Source of the DNA: Culex pipiens pallens
Lineage: Eukaryota > Arthropoda > Insecta > Diptera > Culicidae
Direction: 5' to 3'
Assembly: GCF_016801865.2 (NCBI RefSeq)
Contig: NC_068939.1
Span: 123,119,671-123,183,670, forward strand
Length of the DNA: 64,000 nt
Shown: piece after piece, positions 43,696 to 54,243 of the stretch
Numbering within the stretch: the first letter of the stretch is position 1
Layout: each line of letters begins with the position of its first letter
Notes under the pieces: generated by a model
The model's input: the letters and a program-made list of their open reading frames with translations, nothing else
Database searches by the model: none
What the model was told of the DNA's origin: nothing
Program-made: the position numbers and the translations under genes

Positions 43696-44105
43696 TAGAG
43701 GAAGGTGGGGCAAGACGACCATATGGGGCAAGAGGAACAAACGCTCGTACGGCCGTAATTTTTACAATTTTGATTATTTCCAGTATGAGGAATTGTTGCT
43801 AGCAATGCAATTAGCTGATTCTGCTACCACATAATCGCCAAATCGACGTAAACGCCACGGGGCATAAGATTTAATGAAGTTTTTTTTTCAAAACCTTTGT
43901 TTTCTTATAATATTTGAGAAGTACAAAATAAGGCTTAGGGTTCGTTTCAAGGCTCATTTTATCAAAATGCTATTTTTCCTAGATCAGTAGTGTCCTTACC
44001 AATGACTTGCACCTATTATAAAGTATGATATAACTTTTGGTTATTTTTGTTGAGAGCTTTTAAAAAACCTTGTTCAGGTGGGGCAAGTGTACCATATGGA
44101 TTTGA
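43696..44105 (-). mobile_element. Truncated copy of the 952-bp GGGG-ended MITE
   Basis: From GAGGAAGGTGGGGCAAGACG to the phrase CAGGTGGGGCAAGTGTACCA it follows, in reverse complement, positions about 19270-19682 of the full element. The other end is missing. The internal match is close (for example around CTAGCAACAATTCCTCATAC), so the truncation may be recent. Confidence 0.75.
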
Positions 44106-44355
44106 AAATGTAACTTCTTGCATTAAAACTTTTAAATTCCAACAAAACACAAATCGAAATGAAAAATACCATTTATTAAATGAATAAACAATCTCTTGTT
44201 CTCGTTGAAACATTTGAAGTCGTGGTTCGTACATGAAACTTAAATAATTAAAGAATTTATCCATTTTTTCATAAACGACATTAGGCTAACTGTCAAGAAC
44301 GAAAAGATTTGTGTGTTATCTAGTTTGTAAACAAAGATTCTCGTTATGGAATATC

Positions 44356-45173
44356 AGGGAGCGGTCGTGGCTGAATGGTTACGATGTTCGCTTTATAAGC
44401 GAATGGTTCTGGGTTCGATACCCATCTGCTCCCAACGAGAAAGTTCTGGACTCATTGAATTTGGAATTAATGAAAAAACTTCAGCTCACGGCGGGGTTCG
44501 ATCCCCTGTCCTTAGGATTGGCAAGCAAAATGCTTTCCACTTTACCGTGGAGCATTAGTAGCTTTAGTAGGATTTAGACTGATATAGTTGAATCCAAGAA
44601 ACGGACGAGAATAAAGTTGAATGCAAGTTGAATATCAGAACATACAAGAATGCATTGCATTGCATGCATGCAGGCGCATTTGAAATGAACCTACATTACC
44701 TCGCTATAAATAGCCTGGGCGACTGCTAGAATTCATCCAATAAGAGATGAGAAGAATTGAAAAGCATTCCCATTAGAAATGAGAACACACGAAGAATTCG
44801 AACAACAATGCCAACGGTCATTACCACTAGCCTAGGGTGGCTCCTCAGACCATTCACCTTCCCAAAAACCGTCCAACTCCAAGCGAAACTTACTTGAGGA
44901 TACCGTGGAGATTTTCCCTTAATACTCTTAAAAAAGTGGAGCATCAACACTTCCCGTCTTCCAATTCCCTTTCCTTGTCCCTGGTGCGCGGTGGAGATGG
45001 GAGCGGCCGGCAATGGACGGCTGCCATGGTGGTGAGAATCTGGTTCAGGTGGAATTGGTTCTATTCCCAATTATCGATTCCTAGGCAACTTGGGCTTAGA
45101 CAATCATCACATCACATGGCGAAAATCCAGTCTGCAATCCGCTAAAATCACCGTCTCCTAGCGAAGCGAAGCG
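44356..45173 (+). mobile_element. 818-bp segment flanked by a 22-bp direct repeat, headed by a tRNA-like sequence
   Basis: A 22-base sequence (AAGATTCTCGTTATGGAATA plus TC) at 44334-44355 is repeated exactly at 45174-45195, bracketing the segment like a long retroposition duplication. The segment opens with a Pol III-type tRNA-like head (44357-44434), carries a second degenerate tRNA-like sequence on the minus strand (about 44488-44556) and ends in a GCGAA short tandem run (45162-45173). No open frame is convincing. Alternatives are a composite SINE, a retroposed non-coding transcript or a segmental duplication boundary. Confidence 0.6.
44357..44434 (+). pseudogene. tRNA-like sequence with TAT at the anticodon position
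   Basis: The ends GGGAGCGG and CTGCTCCC pair over eight positions, one more than a normal acceptor. The arm TTCGC-TTTATAA-GCGAA puts TAT at the anticodon, and TTCTGGGTTCGATACCCA holds box B. Total length and acceptor geometry are abnormal. The head closely resembles the SINE head at 37404-37810 (GTGGC.GAATGGTTACG). It is therefore more likely a SINE head or tRNA pseudogene than a working tRNA-Ile. Confidence 0.6.
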
Positions 45174-45195
45174 AAGATTCTCGTTATGGAATATC

Positions 45196-45619
45196 GCCAT
45201 AATAGCTTTACTAAATGAAACAAAAATGAAATAGAAGCCCAAAATCAACTCAAATTGATTTGTTCATGTAGCGGTCGCACATGATTTTCAAAAATGGACT
45301 TCAGATTTGAGTTAATATTGTAGATTTCCGATTTAAAATGGGCTCCGTGTTTTTACAGCATTACAGACGATAATTTTGTTTGCAGTTGTTGTGGTGGCAG
45401 GAAAATGGTAAATTAAGTTTTCTTCTGCCGAATCTTTTCATTATTTTATCAAATATGCGATTTTTTACTGTCTGCATTGCAATTGAGGGTGCATTTTTTA
45501 GTTAAGACTGAGTATCTATTCAACCCTCTGATCCAAAGCATTTAATTTCTTAAATACGGTTTTATGCTTCTTTTTTCAACTTCATGTACAGCATTTTTAC
45601 ATACTTGTTACCCTTAAAA
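45196..45619. other. AT-rich DNA with no recognised feature
   Basis: Nothing supportable was seen. Confidence 0.4.
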
Positions 45620-46520
45620 AATACACCACATTGGATGGTAAAACGTTCATTAAGAATTCAACCGTATCCACTCCGAAATCGCCTCCTTCGCAATGGCCGC
45701 GCTCCCATCGCCTCTCTCCGGTTGACCGCCTCCACAATACCAACCGTCGAACTCATCAGGAACTCCATGACGACGCCAACCGCTAGCAGCGGCCTCAACC
45801 GGCCAAGTAATCCGTCCGTGCCGTCAGTTCGTTTCGCTCGTTACCGTTTCACACACACACACACATGATAATTAATTCCAGCTCAGTTCCAACTCCTGCA
45901 GGCGGTGGCCCCCGTGACGACCCCTGACTACTAGATGAGGCACTCACCAACACAATCCACCGTTGACCTTTCGTCGCCGCCACTTTGCTTGTAGTGGTGG
46001 CAGTCCATTTTTTCGCGTGGTGTTGGTGCGCAGTCGCCGCACCAATTACGTCACTCCGCCTCCAACGTCCGACGACCAAAAACGCTCTCGATTGGCTAGT
46101 TTTTTGTGTGTTGACGACGACGCACACACACTCGGAACACGCAAACAAGTGGATGACAGGTGAGGGTAAGAAGAAGACCGTTCGGTAAAAAGTGACGTTT
46201 CTCGCAAGCGAGCGAGAGAGGGAGAGGAGCATAACAAAATACGGAGCGCACAAAAACGGGGTAGCGCATAATCGGGCGAAATAAAATTTATTTTATGTTT
46301 ATTTTAGCCCCGGGAATATCGGCTCCCTGACATTCGGGCGAAACGTCAAACGGTTCGGGTGGTGTGTGCGTGTGCGGCGAAGCGGCCGAGAGAAACGACG
46401 ACGAGATCGCAGCAAGCGTGATGACAATTGTTATGCTTTTTTTCTCTCTCGTTTGAGGAGAGTTTTGGAAGAGCGTCAGGTGATGAGAGGAGGAGAGGGG
46501 GAGGAAGGTAAGTGAGTTAT
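45620..46520 (-). promoter_or_regulatory. Second GC-rich promoter-like island
   Basis: Composition rises in GC between about 45660 and 46520, with repeat-free sequence, CACA and GAGA tracts (45850, 46205-46225, 46480-46505) and no transposon. It resembles the island upstream of the 32809-32946 exon. It could be an alternative promoter or 5' exon of the same minus-strand gene, 13 kb upstream. A 36-codon minus-strand frame (45658-45768) begins MEFLMSSTVGIVEAV, but it has no splice support. A 134-codon minus frame (45849-46253) is low-complexity. Inference only. Confidence 0.3.
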
Positions 46521-48430
46521 GCTGCAGCATGGTCTGGAAGGTGTTCCTGAATGCATCTTTCGGTTTTATGTGGATCGAATGAATTTTAAACATGCTCTTT
46601 GGAGTTTCTTTTTGCGTTGGACGGTTGAAGAAATGCAACAGACTGATGGGAGCAGAGCAAGAGAGAGAGAGATAAAGGAGTTTAGACCAAAAGGCCAAAG
46701 AGAGACGGAAGAGACGAATGTGGAGCAGAGAGGGAAAAAAAATCGAATGTAATTAAAAGCAATTATTTAATTAAACAAAACAGGAAAAGTATTATTCAAT
46801 TAAATGCTATCGAGGCGAGGCGATCTGGGCGAAAATGAGAGTTTGTTTTGCTGACACGAGAAACGAATACCCAAGGTGGAGAGTTAGAAGAGGAAGAAAG
46901 ATGACGGATGGAATGGCATTCGATCCCTTAGACTGAGATATGCGAGCTTTTTGCAAGTTAATTTTCATAAATCAGTACTGGAGTTTTTTTTGAAAAGGTC
47001 CTATAAATATACGAACACAATAGCTTATAGCACCTCTTCAAAAAAAAATCTCTAGAGCTGCACATTAGCATTTTTTTCAATTGACAATTAAATAAAATGC
47101 ATAGTAGGTGCAAAATAGGGACATTTACCCATAATATGGAGTCAAGTCTTACCACTTGAATAATTTTCGAAAAATAAAATAAAATCCTATCAGGTCACTT
47201 GAATGATCTATTCAAACCCGTGGCGTGGGCAGATCGCCCATCCATCCAAGCAGGCCTGGCACCGTGACAGATCCGATTAGACCCACACCTTTTGCCCAGC
47301 TTCCTCGAGCTCAAGATCAAAGCCATCGTGCGCCATCGTTTTATTTGAGGTTAGACTTTGCTCTTTGTTCAATGTTTGTTCTGGAACAGTGATTACCTTT
47401 TGGCGTTTGCCCGGAAGTGGCTAATAAGGTGGCGAATTAAGCTTAAACTCGAAAAAAGTACAGTTTGGAAGACCGCTTTGAACCACGTGCCAAATTGTTG
47501 ACGTGTGCGCGCGCGCGCGATTTAATAGAGTTTTTAACAAGTTGATTACGGTTTTTTTTTATTTATTCAGTGAAGGTGGATTTGGCCGAGGCACGTGTGT
47601 GCTATAATCGTTGATTGAACCGCGTACAAACGAATGAAACGGTCGCGATTAGAGTGAAAAATGGTTCGAGTTGGATTTCACGGTTTCCGGGTTGCGATTG
47701 TAGCAAGAACTGTTAAGGTATTTGGTTTCCGCGGTGGATTTATCTGATCATGGTTTTCCTTTTTGAAGGTTTTGATCTGTCTTTTAATCAGATGAAGCGA
47801 GCAATCATTTTTTGCTTGATATTCCGTAATTAGTTGATTTAGTATTTTGGAACGTAGAAAAAATAGTTCAAAGCCAGATAAAATCAACAATGTTAAACCA
47901 GGTTGCTGGTTTGAGTCTCTACTAAATTAAATTTGTTCTAGGAATATATAGTATCATCAACCCTCGTAAAAATGTAGAAAGAATGTTATTTTATGATTGC
48001 AGAACACCCGGATACTAAATTAGTAATTTACTACTCTGAAGTTCAATAATATTTAAATAAATGGATTGTGTCCCTACTAAATGTTTTTCTCTTTTCGCAG
48101 TATTGATCTTAAATTATTACTAACCCGGATGTCATGAAATGGGTTAGAGCTGTGACTATTAAGCCTTCATCCAAATTTCAGCTGTCCTATTGCTTTTTCT
48201 AACTCGGTGTCAATACATTTCAACTTGGACAGTATATCAAATTATGGATATTTTTTTTTTAATGTCTGCATGTTTCTAACAACTGCAGTAAAAGGTTGAT
48301 TGTTTTTCATTCCAAAACTATGGTGTTCAGGAAGTTTCTATTGACCTACGGGACCTTTTTCATATCTTGCATTGCATCAACGTGAATTAGTTTCGTGCAA
48401 TTTCTACTGATTAGTGTAGTATTTTTTTCC
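46521..48430. other. Apparently unique non-coding DNA
   Basis: Included are GC-richer patches near 46800-46930 and 47210-47350 and an alternating CG run at about 47505-47520 that could adopt Z-form. No repeat relatives and no exon with flanking splice signals were recognised. Confidence 0.35.
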
Positions 48431-48452
48431 AGCTTCTGGATTCATCCTTGAT

Positions 48453-48938
48453 ATGATCGAAGCTGATCCCAAGCCGAAACTGTTGCTGATGCTGTTTCTC
48501 GGATTTGCTGCTCAGGCCAATAAGAAGTCGATCCTTAGTGGATGCCTGCAGTCTCTTTGGCTGCAAAAACAATTTTTACTATTTGCTCTTCGTAAACTAG
48601 GGTGGACAGTGTTTCCCCTTCCTTCGTATATTGCACGCTGTATGTTAATAAGCTTAGAAACACTTGTAAAGCGTCGTGAATTCGCTTCTCTCTCGTTCGT
48701 AAATGATCTTATTGCAAACCGAATTAATTCTCCAGAGTTGTTACAAACATTAAATTTCTATGAACCCACACGCGTATTGAGAGCACGTGAGCCATTCGCA
48801 TTGCATTTTCACAGAACTGACTACGCTAAACACGGGCCCATGAATAGAATGATGGAAACTTATAACAAATATAATAACATAATCGATTTCACAATGACAA
48901 AATCCACCATGAAAAAACAGTTTTACAATCAAAGATAG
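48453..48938 (+). pseudogene. C-terminal remnant of a LINE ORF2 protein
   Basis: A 161-codon frame is open from at least 48426. Its residues from about 30 onward follow the pattern known for the C-terminal end of jockey-clade ORF2. It has a QFLLFALRKLGW segment, then an ESL/RRxFAxLxFVxDLI-like helix, SPELLQTLNFY, TRVLRAREPF, HRTDYAKHGPMNRMM and a closing aromatic/basic stretch. This is recognition of family pattern and not a search result. The catalytic reverse transcriptase core is absent, so it cannot act alone. The first 25 or so residues (around SGFILDMIEADPKP, preceded by TTTTTTCCAG, which looks like a splice acceptor) do not fit the LINE as clearly. They might be host or older sequence. 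Confidence 0.7.
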
Positions 48939-49036
48939 ATGTTCCCCCCTTGTAATTAGAAACTAAGCAACGATCATGTAGTCTACGTATGTTTGACGAA
49001 TAAAATAAATAAAAAAATAAATATTATGTTAACGTA

Positions 49037-49051
49037 AAAAAAAAAAAAAAA

Positions 49052-49092
<41 letters not shown>
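49037..49092 (+). repeat. Poly(A) tract of the LINE
   Basis: An almost pure run of A, interrupted by one T near 49052. Its length suggests a young insertion, because such tails shorten and decay quickly. Confidence 0.9.
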
Positions 49093-49094
<2 letters not shown>

Positions 49095-49299
49095 AGAGAT
49101 AAGAAAGAAACAAGTAACATTTTGTCTGGAAGCCCATATTGTCATGTCTTTGGTGACGATGTGCCCATTTCAATTAACGAAGGAGATGCAACGTGTATCG
49201 TCAAAAGGGAACACTGGACCGAAATCCAAGGAATCAGTCGGGACGTTTTGACAAAAGATTAGAGATCTCGAAAGATTTGGCCAACTTTTTCGTTGACGA

Positions 49300-49640
49300 T
49301 CCAAAGTTTAGGCAAGCTGTGGTTTTCAAAGGTGAAATTTTGAAAATTTATATAGTTCGTTAACTATAATTAAGAAAATGATGTTAAAAATGTTGATATG
49401 AGGTAAAATTAGTTTGTGAATAATAAATATTATGTGTTTTTGGAACATAATTCAAAAAATTCTTCAAAATTATATGCATTTTCAATAGAACAAATTTCAT
49501 ATAAAATATGAAAGTTTTTAAAACGTGCTTCAAATTGGGTAATAAGAATTTTCAACGCAACTTTTTAAAAACTATTTTTCAATAATAGTACATGTGCCTT
49601 GGTGGCCTACCCCAGTACATGTTTAAAAAAACCTTACCAG
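49300..49640 (+). repeat. Fragment of the ACCGTAAACCGGGG element family
   Basis: It follows 24460-25085 in the same orientation with deletions, sharing TAATTAAGAAAATG and GTGGCCTACCCCAGTACATG. Confidence 0.6.
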
Positions 49641-49757
49641 CTTTTTTTTTTTTGGGCCAAACATTCAATATTACGCCATTTTGAAATGTTAGTCTTGACC
49701 TAAAAATAAAAAATATGGTTTTCGTAAAGATCGGAAAATTACACGAATCTTAAACAT

Positions 49758-49905
49758 TGAAAATCGGACCATTAGTTGCTGAGATATCGACATTGGAAAA
49801 TGGTGGGTTGTTTGTGTGAGACTTAGAAAGCATCAATTTTCCTGTTTTTTTTTTGGCAATATCTCAGCAACTAAGGGTCGTATAAACAAAGTTCAAACAA
49901 GCAAA
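49758..49905. repeat. Short palindrome built on the TTGCTGAGATAT phrase
   Basis: CATTAGTTGCTGAGATATCG near 49770 is mirrored by ATATCTCAGCAACTAAGGGT near 49857. The same motif sits in the spacer of the large palindrome at 51165, so this block is probably a related, shorter fold-back. Confidence 0.55.
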
Positions 49906-50343
49906 ATATAGAGAATTTTCTCAGATTTTCAAAAACTTTTTTTTTTCAAAAGTGGGCAGACATGGGCAGTAATTTAAAAAAAATCAAAAACTGCGACTAT
50001 TTTCAAAAAAGTTTCCTAAAAATGGCTATAACTTGAAAATGGTGCACTTCATCAAAATTTCACTAAAGTACTTTTTGATTGCAAATTTGATTTTACGTCG
50101 AAAAATTAAGTTGAAATTTTTTGCGACCAATACTTCAATTTTATGAAAAAATCAGTATTGGTTAAAAAAATCATAACCCGGTCAAAAATGTTTTGCCCGT
50201 TCTGGAAATTTCTGAAATGGCGGTATTTGATGTCCCCTAAAACATATTAGAAAATGAACAAATTAAAAATAGTGTTATTTGCAAATCAAGTTTACGTGAC
50301 AAAAAATGAAATTAAAAATCACCAAAAAAATTTATCGTGTATC

Positions 50344-51957
50344 ATTTTTTTTTCAGTGGAGCAATTCTCTACCAAAACAGGAAATGGATTTTATTTGTAT
50401 TTTTTTATTTGGCTCACACTTTGTGGGAGCTTTCCCTATGACCAAATATGCTATTTTGTGTCATTGGTTCACCCATACAAGTCTCCATACAATTTTGGCA
50501 GCTGTCCATACAAAAATGGTATGTAAATATTCAAACAGCTGTAACTTTTGAGTGAATTTTCTGATCAATTTGGTGTCTTCGGCAAAGTTGTAGGTATTGT
50601 TGAGGACTTTTGAGAAAAAAATAGGTACACGGAAAAAAAAATTTGCGGATTTTTTTATCAACTTTTTTTTCACTAAAACTCAATTTCCCAAAATACGTAT
50701 TATTTGATTTTTAAAATTTTTTGATATGTTTTAGGGGACAAAAATCCGCAACTTTTGAGCCATAGAGAAACATGGTCAAAAAATCTGCCGCCGAGTTATG
50801 AATTTTTGAAAAAATAGTGATTTTTGGAAAAAATCGAAGCTTAATGCAAAAACAAGTTTGACATTATTTTTTAATGCAAAATTGAATTTGCAATCGAAAA
50901 GTTCTTTACAGATTTTTTGATAAAGGGCTCCGTTTTCAAGATTTAGCCACCGAAAGTTTGATTTTAGCGAAATATTTGCAGTTTTTCAATTTTTAAAAAT
51001 AGTGACCATGAGTGACCATTTCTAAAAATATTTTTTTTGCTATAAAATTGTCTAAGAGACATTGAAGATTGGACCTCTGGTTGCTGAGATACAGCGGCTT
51101 AAAGCAAAAGAAACACGAAAATTGAAGTTTTCTAAGTCTCACAAAAACAGAGCACCATTTTCTAATGACGATATCTCAGCAACTAATGGTCCGGTTTTGC
51201 TTTAAGCCGCTGTATCTCAGCAACCAGAGGTCCAATCTTCAATGTCTCTTAGACAATTTTATAGCAAATTTTCTGAACTTTTCAAAAAAAATATTTTTAG
51301 AGATTTTTTTTTTTAAATTGAAAAACTGCAAATATTTTGCTAAAATCAAACTATCGGTGGCTATATCTTGAAAACGGAGCCCTTTATCAAAAAATCTGTA
51401 AAGAACTTTTCGATTTCAATTTCAATTTTGCATTCAAAAGTAATGTCAAACTTGTTTTTGCATGTAACTTCGATTTTTTCCAAAAATCACTATTTTTTCA
51501 AAAATTCATAACTCGGCGGCAGATTTTTTGACCATGTTTTTCAATGGCTCAAAAGTTGCGGATTTTTGTCCCCTAAAACATATCAAAAAATCTCTAAAAT
51601 CAAAAAATACGTATTTTGGGAAATTGAGTTTTAGTGAAAAAAAAGTTGATAAAAAAATCTGCAAATTTTTTTTCCGTGTACCTATTTTTTTCTCAAAAGT
51701 CCTCAACAATACCTACAACTTTGCCCAAGACACCAAATTGATCAGAAAATTCACTCAAAAGTTACAGCTGTTTGAATATTTACATACCATTTTTGTATGG
51801 ACAGCTGCCAAAATTGTATGGAGACTTGTATGGGTGAACCAATGACGCAAAATAGCTTATTTGGTCATAGGGAAGGCCCCCACAAAGTTTGAGTCAAATC
51901 AAAAAATACAAAAAATAAAAATGGTCGAAATCGGCCGATTTCGTAGAGAGTTGCTCA
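50344..51957. mobile_element. 1.6-kb palindromic fold-back element
   Basis: The left arm (50344-51108) and right arm (51196-51957) are reverse complements over about 765 bp with few differences, separated by an 87-bp spacer. The ends are GGAGCAATTCTCTACC and the complement of TGAGCAACTCTCTACG. A half copy lies at 27333-28637, and a further partial copy follows at 51975-52195. No coding frame is credible: the longest (51528-51845) has a mirror-image partner. Transcripts through it would form very long hairpin RNA. Confidence 0.88.
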
Positions 51958-51974
51958 GTGTAGTCTTTATTCAT

Positions 51975-52195
51975 ACCTACAACTTTGCCGAAGATACCAA
52001 ATCGATCAAAAATTTTCTTATAAAAGATACAGATTTTTGAATTTTCATACATCATTTTTATATGGACAGCTGCCATATTCGTATGGAAAATTATATGGAC
52101 AAACTAATGATGCAAAATGGCTTCGTTGGGCATACCGAAGGCACCAAAAAAGTTTCAGCCGGATTTAAAACCGATTTCGTATAGAATTGCTCAGA
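51975..52195 (+). repeat. Diverged partial copy of the palindrome's outer arm
   Basis: It repeats the order CCTACAACTTTGCCGAAGA, ATGGACAGCTGCCA, GAATTGCTCAG seen at 51709-51957, with many substitutions. It abuts the palindrome directly. Confidence 0.65.
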
Positions 52196-52615
52196 GGTGT
52201 TTCTCAATAACTTGCGGTGATTAGATAGAAATTTGGTGTCAAAGGGACTTTTATGTAAAATAGGACGCCCGATTTGAAGGCGTACTCAAAATTTCGAAAA
52301 AACGTGTTTTTCATCGAAAAATAAAATGCTACCAATGTTTGAGAAACTCTGCCATTTCAAAAGTTTTGGAACATGTCATTTTAAGGGAAATTTAATGTAC
52401 TTTTCGAAGGGTCATTTTTCATTCAGAACAAAAATTTTCATTTTTAAATTTCGTGTTTTTTCTAACTTTACAGGTTTTTTTTTAGTGTAACAGTGTTCTA
52501 CGAAGTTGTAGAGCAGACTATTATAAAAATGTTGATATGTAAACATAAGAGGTTTGCTTGTAATCATCACGAGTTATCGCGATTTTACAAAAAAAAAGTT
52601 TTGAAAAAATTGCTT
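52196..52615 (+). mobile_element. Half of a fold-back element ending at the scaffold gap
   Basis: It follows the left arm of the family at 12540-12660 and then 17330-17595: GAAATTTGGTGTCAAAGGGA, GACGCCCGATTTG, CATGTCATTTTA, and CACGAGTTATCGCGATTTTA. It stops at 52615, within about 15 bases of the hairpin centre of the family. The mirror half is missing beyond the gap. Confidence 0.8.
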
Positions 52616-52715
52616 NNNNNNNNNNNNNNNNNNNNNNNNNNNNNNNNNNNNNNNNNNNNNNNNNNNNNNNNNNNNNNNNNNNNNNNNNNNNNNNNNNNNN
52701 NNNNNNNNNNNNNNN
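52616..52715. other. Scaffold gap (100 N)
   Basis: Exactly 100 undetermined bases, the usual placeholder for a gap of unknown size. It begins at the predicted hairpin centre of the fold-back to its left. The sequence after it is unrelated, so at least the second arm (some hundreds of bases) is missing. Confidence 0.98.
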
Positions 52716-53120
52716 TTAGGTTTCCTGGGGTGAAACGTTGCAGATAATGGTTGGTTCAAATCATTTGCGTGCCATTATGATTTTCATCATAAAGTTTTTG
52801 CTTAAAGTTCTTCTCTATTTCTTATAGTTTTTAGTCATATTTTCCCAACTCTTGACCCTAATTTAGGACCACGAGATTTTTTCGATATTCATGTATTTGA
52901 TTGCATGGACCTAAACACTCAATGCATAAATCTAATATTCATAGATGCGTTAATCAAACAACCTTTTTCCGACTTTTTTTAGTTTTGTCTTTAATCAAAT
53001 ACTTTCATAAGCTTTAATCACCTTCAAGCAAAAAATAAACAGACAAAAATTGCTTCAGCAAATCTCATAGTACTAGTTGCACACTTAATTTTTTAACCAA
53101 TATTTAAAAGGAACAAAATT
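52716..53120. other. AT-rich DNA with no recognised feature
   Basis: Nothing supportable was seen. Confidence 0.4.
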
Positions 53121-54243
53121 AAGTTTTGCCTTTCTTACTAAAGAAAGGTAAACGTTTTACTTAATGGCTGGACATCATTTTCATCTTCGTAAATAAGACA
53201 ATTCAGCATGAATTTTAATCGGAAAAATCACTTAAAAAATCACACTGCATCGATTTTCGACGCTCTATCGATTCATCTTGACAGAACTCGTCTATCTCCA
53301 ACGCTCGAATTTTGAGAAACTAAATTCCGTGGAGATCGAGTGATGTCCATGTGTGGTAAAATTTTGCAATATTTTGTGTCGTGTAGTCCTCGGCGCCCTT
53401 ATTTTTGATTTTGATTGTTCCAAGTGTAGTTGAAAGCTGGTGTGCTGAACCCGGGTCATTTTGAGGCCTATTTTAGAAATATCCTTCTGTTTTTGGATGT
53501 GGCCAGACTTTTCAACAATTTACACAGTTTTCAAATGGTCCAATTTTTTCATTTTCATATCTTTTATTTATCTCAAATATTGCATTTTTTGAGCTTTACA
53601 ACCTCCCAAATTTTCATCGAGATTCATAATTTGGTTCTGGAGTTAGAGCCGTTTGATTAACCTACCATAAGAAAAAAATCCCTAAAAAAGGTAAAAGCCC
53701 ACCTGGTGACCTTCGCCAACATTTTTTGTTTCTTATTTTATCCGAAATTTTTTTCTACATTCTAAGACCATCAGTGAGCATCTGAAACAAATTTGACATC
53801 GATTGGCAATCCCGATCAATTTTTAGAACGATTTACTTTTTGCCTTTCTTACTAAAGAAAGGTATAGGTTTTACTTTATGGCTGGACGTCATTTTCATCT
53901 TCGTGAATAAGACGGTTCAGCATGAATTTTAATCGGATAAATCGCTAAAAAATCACACTGCGTCGATTTTCGACGCTTCGTCGACAAGTTGTCAAATTGA
54001 GTTTCGAATATTGGCGCGAGAATGCTGGCGCATATATTTTGTGGCTCGAGATATACTCGTTTGTAGCAGCTTGTCTACCGATGTTTGGTACAACATGTAA
54101 GATTTCGCAGCTTTTCGGTTTCTTTTGCCCTGTCCGTTTTTGCATAACTGTCCAATGTTTATGCGAAAACTTTTGTGACATAGGACATTCATCCGGCTAC
54201 AATCAATTTGTTTCCCGTGTGCTCCTAAAATAGCCTAAAAGTA

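Larger units (their letters stand above)
48432..49092 (+). mobile_element. 5'-truncated jockey-type LINE with long poly(A) tail
   Basis: The last part of a LINE ORF2 is followed by a short 3' UTR with AATAAA motifs (about 48998-49015) and a 56-base A-run interrupted once (49037-49092). Nearly the whole 5' part (endonuclease and most of the reverse transcriptase) is missing, as is usual for incomplete target-primed insertions. A target duplication was not convincing: GATTAG upstream and AATTAG downstream only partly agree. Confidence 0.75.

Noticed and set aside
44357..44434. Functional tRNA-Ile with TAT anticodon
   Set aside because: The acceptor pairs over eight positions, the length is abnormal, and the head matches a SINE family. 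It is kept only as a tRNA-like sequence.
45849..46253. 134-codon minus-strand frame
   Set aside because: It is rich in Ser/Arg/Val from low-complexity sequence and ends in a CA repeat. Overlapping plus-strand frames are equally long.
48426..48456. Host exon beginning after TTTTTTCCAG
   Set aside because: The downstream frame is LINE ORF2 and ends in a poly(A) tail. A host exon is possible but unsupported.
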